Made by a program: the position numbers and the translations under genes
The notes under the pieces: generated by a model
What the model saw: the letters and a program-made list of their open reading frames with translations, nothing else
What the model was told of the DNA's origin: nothing
Database searches by the model: none
Shown: positions 3,489 through 6,562 of the stretch, one piece after another
Position numbering within the stretch: the first letter of the stretch is position 1
How the letters are laid out: each line of letters starts with the position of its first letter
NCBI GenBank assembly: GCA_001821375.1
Contig: MHLG01000009.1
Location: forward strand, 19,383 to 25,944
DNA: 6,562 nucleotides
Origin: Candidatus Liptonbacteria bacterium RIFOXYD1_FULL_36_11
Lineage (GTDB): Bacteria; Patescibacteriota; Minisyncoccia; UBA6257; XYB1-36-10
Direction: 5' to 3'

Positions 3489-4525
3489 ATCATCAAAAAC
3501 TAGAACTTTATTTTTTACTTATTTTTATTTTTACCGCTTTTTCTTTAGTTTTTTTTATTTTTAAACCTTTTCTTTATGCTCTTATTTTAGCCATAGTTTT
3601 TTCTGTTATTTTTAACCCGGTTTATAAAAAAGCGCTGATTGTCACGCGCGGCAAAAATGGATTAGCGGCGCTTCTCTCTATTATTTCTGTTCTCGCTGTC
3701 GTTATTTTACCGGTAGCTTTTTTAAGCGTGCAAATCTTTAATGAAGCAACTTGGCTCTTTTCTTTTATTAAACAAAATGAAAACGCCATAAACCTTCCCA
3801 ATACTATCAAAAATTACTTACAAAATACATTTGGTTTTTCTTTGCCGTTGTTAAAAGATTTTTCCTTTGATTTTAATAAATATCTTGGGCAAGGTTTAAG
3901 CTGGCTACTTCAATATCTCGGTTTTATTTTTACTAATATTACTAAAATATTAATAAGTTTCTTTATATTTCTTATTGCCATTTACTATTCTTTCAAAGAT
4001 GGTCAAAAACTGAAAAAAGCTGTTATTGATTTAATACCTCTTCGGAACATTTATGGCGAAATGATTTTAGATAAACTTTCGTTAGCGATTAATTCTATTA
4101 TTAAAGGAAACCTTATGATTGCGATTATTCAAGGCGTGTTAACTGCAATCGGTTTTATTATTTTCGGAGTTCCTAATGCGACACTTTGGGGCACGGTCGC
4201 GGCGATTACTGCTTTGATTCCCGGTATTGGGACATCCTTAGTGCTTATTCCCGCTATTCTTTACCTTTTTTTTACTAAAGAATTATTTTTTGCCGCCGGT
4301 CTTCTTATTTGGGGAATAACCGCTGTTGGCCTTATTGACAATTTTTTAGGGCCGAAACTTGTCGGCAGGGGAATGAATCTCCATTCTTTTTTTGTTCTAC
4401 TTTCCGTTTTAGGCGGCATTAGTTTTTTTGGACCTCTCGGATTTCTGTTTGGGCCTTTAGCTCTTTGCTTGCTTTTTGCTCTTTTTGAAGTTTATTTTTC
4501 TATTTATAAAGAATATGAAAATTAA
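3485..4525 (+). CDS. AI-2E family transporter (PerM/YdiK-type permease)
   Basis: The 346-residue polytopic inner-membrane protein has the normal length and pattern of the AI-2E transporter (UPF0118) family. Hydrophobic helices lie at about residues 8-48, 58-84, 143-170 and 210-338, with a soluble loop (about 85-142) between. The family's C-terminal signatures are clear: IQGVLTAIGFIIFGVP (215-230), ALIPGIGTSL (243-252), DNFLGPKLVGRGMNLH (285-300) and SFFGPLGFLFGPL (313-325). Named members have been linked to autoinducer-2 export or to cation/proton exchange; the substrate here cannot be told from sequence. ATG 3485 is chosen because it overlaps the preceding stop as ATGA. Only a weak GGAAG lies upstream, so coupling is probably what drives initiation. 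A 21-base gap separates it from the CapA-like gene. Confidence 0.93.
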   Translation: MNHQKLELYFLLIFIFTAFSLVFFIFKPFLYALILAIVFSVIFNPVYKKALIVTRGKNGLAALLSIISVLAVVILPVAFLSVQIFNEATWLFSFIKQNENAINLPNTIKNYLQNTFGFSLPLLKDFSFDFNKYLGQGLSWLLQYLGFIFTNITKILISFFIFLIAIYYSFKDGQKLKKAVIDLIPLRNIYGEMILDKLSLAINSIIKGNLMIAIIQGVLTAIGFIIFGVPNATLWGTVAAITALIPGIGTSLVLIPAILYLFFTKELFFAAGLLIWGITAVGLIDNFLGPKLVGRGMNLHSFFVLLSVLGGISFFGPLGFLFGPLALCLLFALFEVYFSIYKEYEN

Positions 4526-4546
4526 AATAAACATTCCTTAATAAAT

Positions 4547-5596
4547 ATGTTTAAATCACACGCTTTTCTTTTTATTTTTATAGGAGTCTTTGGGCTTCTT
4601 GGGGGAATAGCCGCTCGTTTTTCTAATGAATTCTCTTTTGCTTTTCAAAATTCTCTTTCTTCTAGTTTGCAGGCTAATATTTTAAGCATAGAGCGTCAAT
4701 CTAATGAAATTAAAGACCGGCTTGCCGCTGAAAATCCAACATCTTTAATTTTCGTTGGCGATATTATGCTTGGACGCGACGTGGAAAAATCTATTAATAA
4801 AAAAGAAGGAGATTGGAACTTTATTTTTTCAAAATCCGCTGATTTTCTTCAAACTGCCGACTTAGTTTTTGGAAATTTAGAAGGGCCAATTTCTTCTCAT
4901 GGCAAAAATCAAGGAAGTATATATTCTTTTAGATTTAACCCGCTAGTCGCTCCCGCTTTAAAATCCGCCGGCTTTAATGTTATTTCTCTTGCTAATAATC
5001 ATATTTTAGACTGGGGCGGGGAAGCTTTAGCCGATACAATTTCTATTCTTAAAGAAAACAGTATAAATTCTGTCGGTGCCGGTTTGAACAGAGAAAAAGC
5101 AAATTCTCCCGTTATAAAAAAAATAAACGGAACTGAAGTAGCTTTTTTTGCTTTTACAAATCTCTATCCGGAAGGCCTGGAAGCAAGCCAAAACAATCCG
5201 GGTGTAAGCTCGTTTGATTTAGAAAAAATAAAAGAAGAAATAAAAAATCTGAAACAATCCGGCCGCGCAGATATCGTTATTATTTCTTTACACTGGGGAG
5301 AGGAATATAAAAAGGAAGCAAATGATTTTCAAAAACAAATTGCTCGTTCCCTTGTTAACTCTGGCACCGACATCCTAATCGGCCATCATCCTCACGTAGT
5401 AGAAGAAGTTGAAAAATATGGGAACTCTTGGATAGCTTATAGTCTTGGTAACTTTGTCTTTGACCAGGATTTTTCTAAAGAAACTATGGAAGGTTTAGCC
5501 TTAAAAGTTACTATAAAAAACAAAAAAATAATAAACGCCGAAACTTTAAAAGTAAAAATTAACAGCGACTTTCAACCAGAGATATTTATCCCATAA
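4547..5596 (+). CDS. CapA family protein (metallophosphoesterase-like, poly-gamma-glutamate/capsule type)
   Basis: The 349-residue protein begins with a membrane anchor or signal segment (residues 6-22) and a short linker, then a CapA domain from about 66 to 325. Metal-site-like motifs are all present: FVGDIMLGR (69-77), GNLEGP (109-114), LANNHILDWG (148-157), SLHWGEEY (247-254), GHHPHVVEE (279-287) and SLGNFVFDQ (299-307). The domain faces the outside and in characterised relatives serves poly-gamma-glutamate capsule synthesis or anchoring; a CPR cell is more likely to use it on a surface polymer or phosphoester. No capB or capC partners are visible. The gene is preceded by AATAAATATG without a Shine-Dalgarno motif and lies 21 bases after the permease, probably in the same operon. 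No clear terminator hairpin follows. Confidence 0.94.
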   Translation: MFKSHAFLFIFIGVFGLLGGIAARFSNEFSFAFQNSLSSSLQANILSIERQSNEIKDRLAAENPTSLIFVGDIMLGRDVEKSINKKEGDWNFIFSKSADFLQTADLVFGNLEGPISSHGKNQGSIYSFRFNPLVAPALKSAGFNVISLANNHILDWGGEALADTISILKENSINSVGAGLNREKANSPVIKKINGTEVAFFAFTNLYPEGLEASQNNPGVSSFDLEKIKEEIKNLKQSGRADIVIISLHWGEEYKKEANDFQKQIARSLVNSGTDILIGHHPHVVEEVEKYGNSWIAYSLGNFVFDQDFSKETMEGLALKVTIKNKKIINAETLKVKINSDFQPEIFIP

Positions 5597-5693
5597 ATTA
5601 TTTCACTGGGTAAACTCTAGACTTCTCTTTATTCTTCTAACTTTATAGACTTTTACCTCTTCTGTATTCGTATTATTCACATTAATTCGTATA

Positions 5694-5726
5694 TTGGCAT
5701 CATAATTTTTAATTTTATAGTATAAT
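5694..5726 (+). promoter_or_regulatory. Promoter for the beta-helix gene
   Basis: TTGGCA (5694-5699) is followed after 16 bases by TATAGT (5716-5721); an overlapping TATAAT (5721-5726) is a perfect -10 hexamer but 21 bases away. The start would fall near 5728-5733, leaving a leader of about 30 bases. The rest of the 166-base gap 5597-5762 is AT-rich, with two ATTCGTAT copies (5666-5673, 5685-5692) just upstream of the -35. Confidence 0.5.
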
Positions 5727-5762
5727 TCTATTATAAGTCTTTTTTAATACTTTAAGTTTTTT

Positions 5763-6562
5763 ATGAAATTTCTAAAACTATCTTTTATCTTTTTTATTTT
5801 TTCTTTTTTTCTAGTTTTTAATAAAGTAGAAGCTTCAAGAGGAGATTTTGACGCAAAAGCGCAAGTTCCGGAAAGTTTATCTACTGGAGTAGTTATTGCT
5901 AAATCTGATGGAGAAATTATTGATTGCACAAAAGCGCCCCTTTGGGATCGCCGCCTTAACGGATCAGGCAACAACGGCATTGGTATTCTTATCTTAAATA
6001 AGAAAAACGTAACTGTTAAAAACTGCGATGTTTCTGGATTTTATTTTGGCCTTTTTGCTGATAACGCCACAGGACTTACTATAGAAAACAGCTCTTTTTA
6101 TAGTAATAATGTTGTTACTAAAGATTTTTACCCTAATTCTTTTAGTAAAGAGGCAGATATCTCAAAAAATATAACTGAAGGAGAAATAATAACTTTTATT
6201 AATAAAACCATCCATCAACCACTCATAAATTTTCCAAACGCTTCCGATGATAGAAAATGGGAAAAAGGCGGCGGAATAATTATTCAAAATTCTGACAATA
6301 TATCTGTTAAAAACACTCTTGCTCAATATAATTTTATTGGTGTCGGCCTCTTTAATGTTTCCAACTCTGAAATAAGTGATAATAATTTAAGCTACAACCC
6401 CGGCTTTGGGATTTTTTTATATAACGCCACTCACAATACTATTGACAATAACAACCTTTCTCACTCCAATAATCTTGCGGAATGGATTCGTAAACCTGGT
6501 ATAGATAACGCCGCTTTAATGCTTATTCACGGCTCAAGCTACAACAAAATTACAAATAACAA
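5763..6562 (+). CDS. Exported parallel beta-helix (NosD/CASH-like) protein, 3' end beyond window
   Basis: The frame is open from ATG 5763 to the window edge, 266 codons so far. Residues 1-24 are a signal peptide (MKFLKL followed by a Phe-rich core), with likely cleavage after VEA. The mature part has right-handed beta-helix repeats: NVTVKNCDVSGFYFGLFADN (82-101), LTIENSSFYSN (105-115), GGGIIIQNSDNISVKNTLAQ (169-188), FIGVGLFNVSNSEISDNNLS (191-210) and FGIFLYNATHNTIDNNNLS (215-233). Such repeats are typical of NosD-like and CASH-domain proteins that bind or modify polysaccharides, and of some surface proteins. An insertion at about 120-165 interrupts the repeats, and catalytic residues cannot be assigned from a partial protein. 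The protein is probably secreted or surface-bound. No Shine-Dalgarno motif precedes the ATG. The adjacent CapA-like gene supports an envelope role. Confidence 0.88.
   Translation, partial: MKFLKLSFIFFIFSFFLVFNKVEASRGDFDAKAQVPESLSTGVVIAKSDGEIIDCTKAPLWDRRLNGSGNNGIGILILNKKNVTVKNCDVSGFYFGLFADNATGLTIENSSFYSNNVVTKDFYPNSFSKEADISKNITEGEIITFINKTIHQPLINFPNASDDRKWEKGGGIIIQNSDNISVKNTLAQYNFIGVGLFNVSNSEISDNNLSYNPGFGIFLYNATHNTIDNNNLSHSNNLAEWIRKPGIDNAALMLIHGSSYNKITNN

Noticed and set aside
5744..5980. Minus-strand 78-codon frame opposite the beta-helix gene start
   Set aside because: The plus-strand frame has a clear signal peptide and repeat domain; the minus-strand frame is its shadow.

Overview
The window reads as chromosomal DNA of an AT-rich, small-genome bacterium of the Candidate Phyla Radiation (Patescibacteria), most likely Parcubacteria-like. 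The placement rests on the 16S rRNA: altered universal segments (for example GAATAGACGGGG at 612-623), two extra folded insertions, and a 3' end with no anti-Shine-Dalgarno sequence. Protein genes are AT-rich, tightly packed and mostly closed by TAA. Placement to a named order is not possible by eye.

Layout: 1-1422 is the 3' four-fifths of a 16S rRNA gene cut by the left edge, with insertions in helix 40 (842-939) and near the tip of helix 44 (1203-1345). No 23S, 5S or spacer tRNA follows. The 182-base spacer holds three small hairpins and a strong promoter whose predicted start lies at or next to the ATG of a receiver-domain gene (1605-2198). Six bases later comes rplS (bL19, 2205-2510). A bidirectional terminator separates these from a convergent 87-residue unknown gene (2570-2833, minus strand).

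A divergent promoter then drives tRNA-Leu(GAG) (3014-3095). Directly behind it is a 154-bp segment in which the tRNA 3' end occurs twice more, once inverted and once direct. The inverted and second direct copies form a 15-bp stem around a structured 132-base core, and the second direct copy is followed by an encoded CCA that the tRNA gene lacks. This could be a miniature integrated element, a degenerate tRNA-targeted attachment region, or an unrecognised structured RNA.

The right half is a probable envelope cluster on the plus strand: a small PGPGW-like membrane protein (3273-3488), an AI-2E/PerM-type permease overlapping it by ATGA (3485-4525), a membrane-anchored CapA-type metallophosphoesterase-like protein (4547-5596), and, after its own promoter, an exported parallel beta-helix protein cut by the right edge (5763-6562).

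The most coherent unusual theme is translation initiation. The 16S tail lacks CCUCC, most genes lack a Shine-Dalgarno motif, and the first gene appears leaderless.
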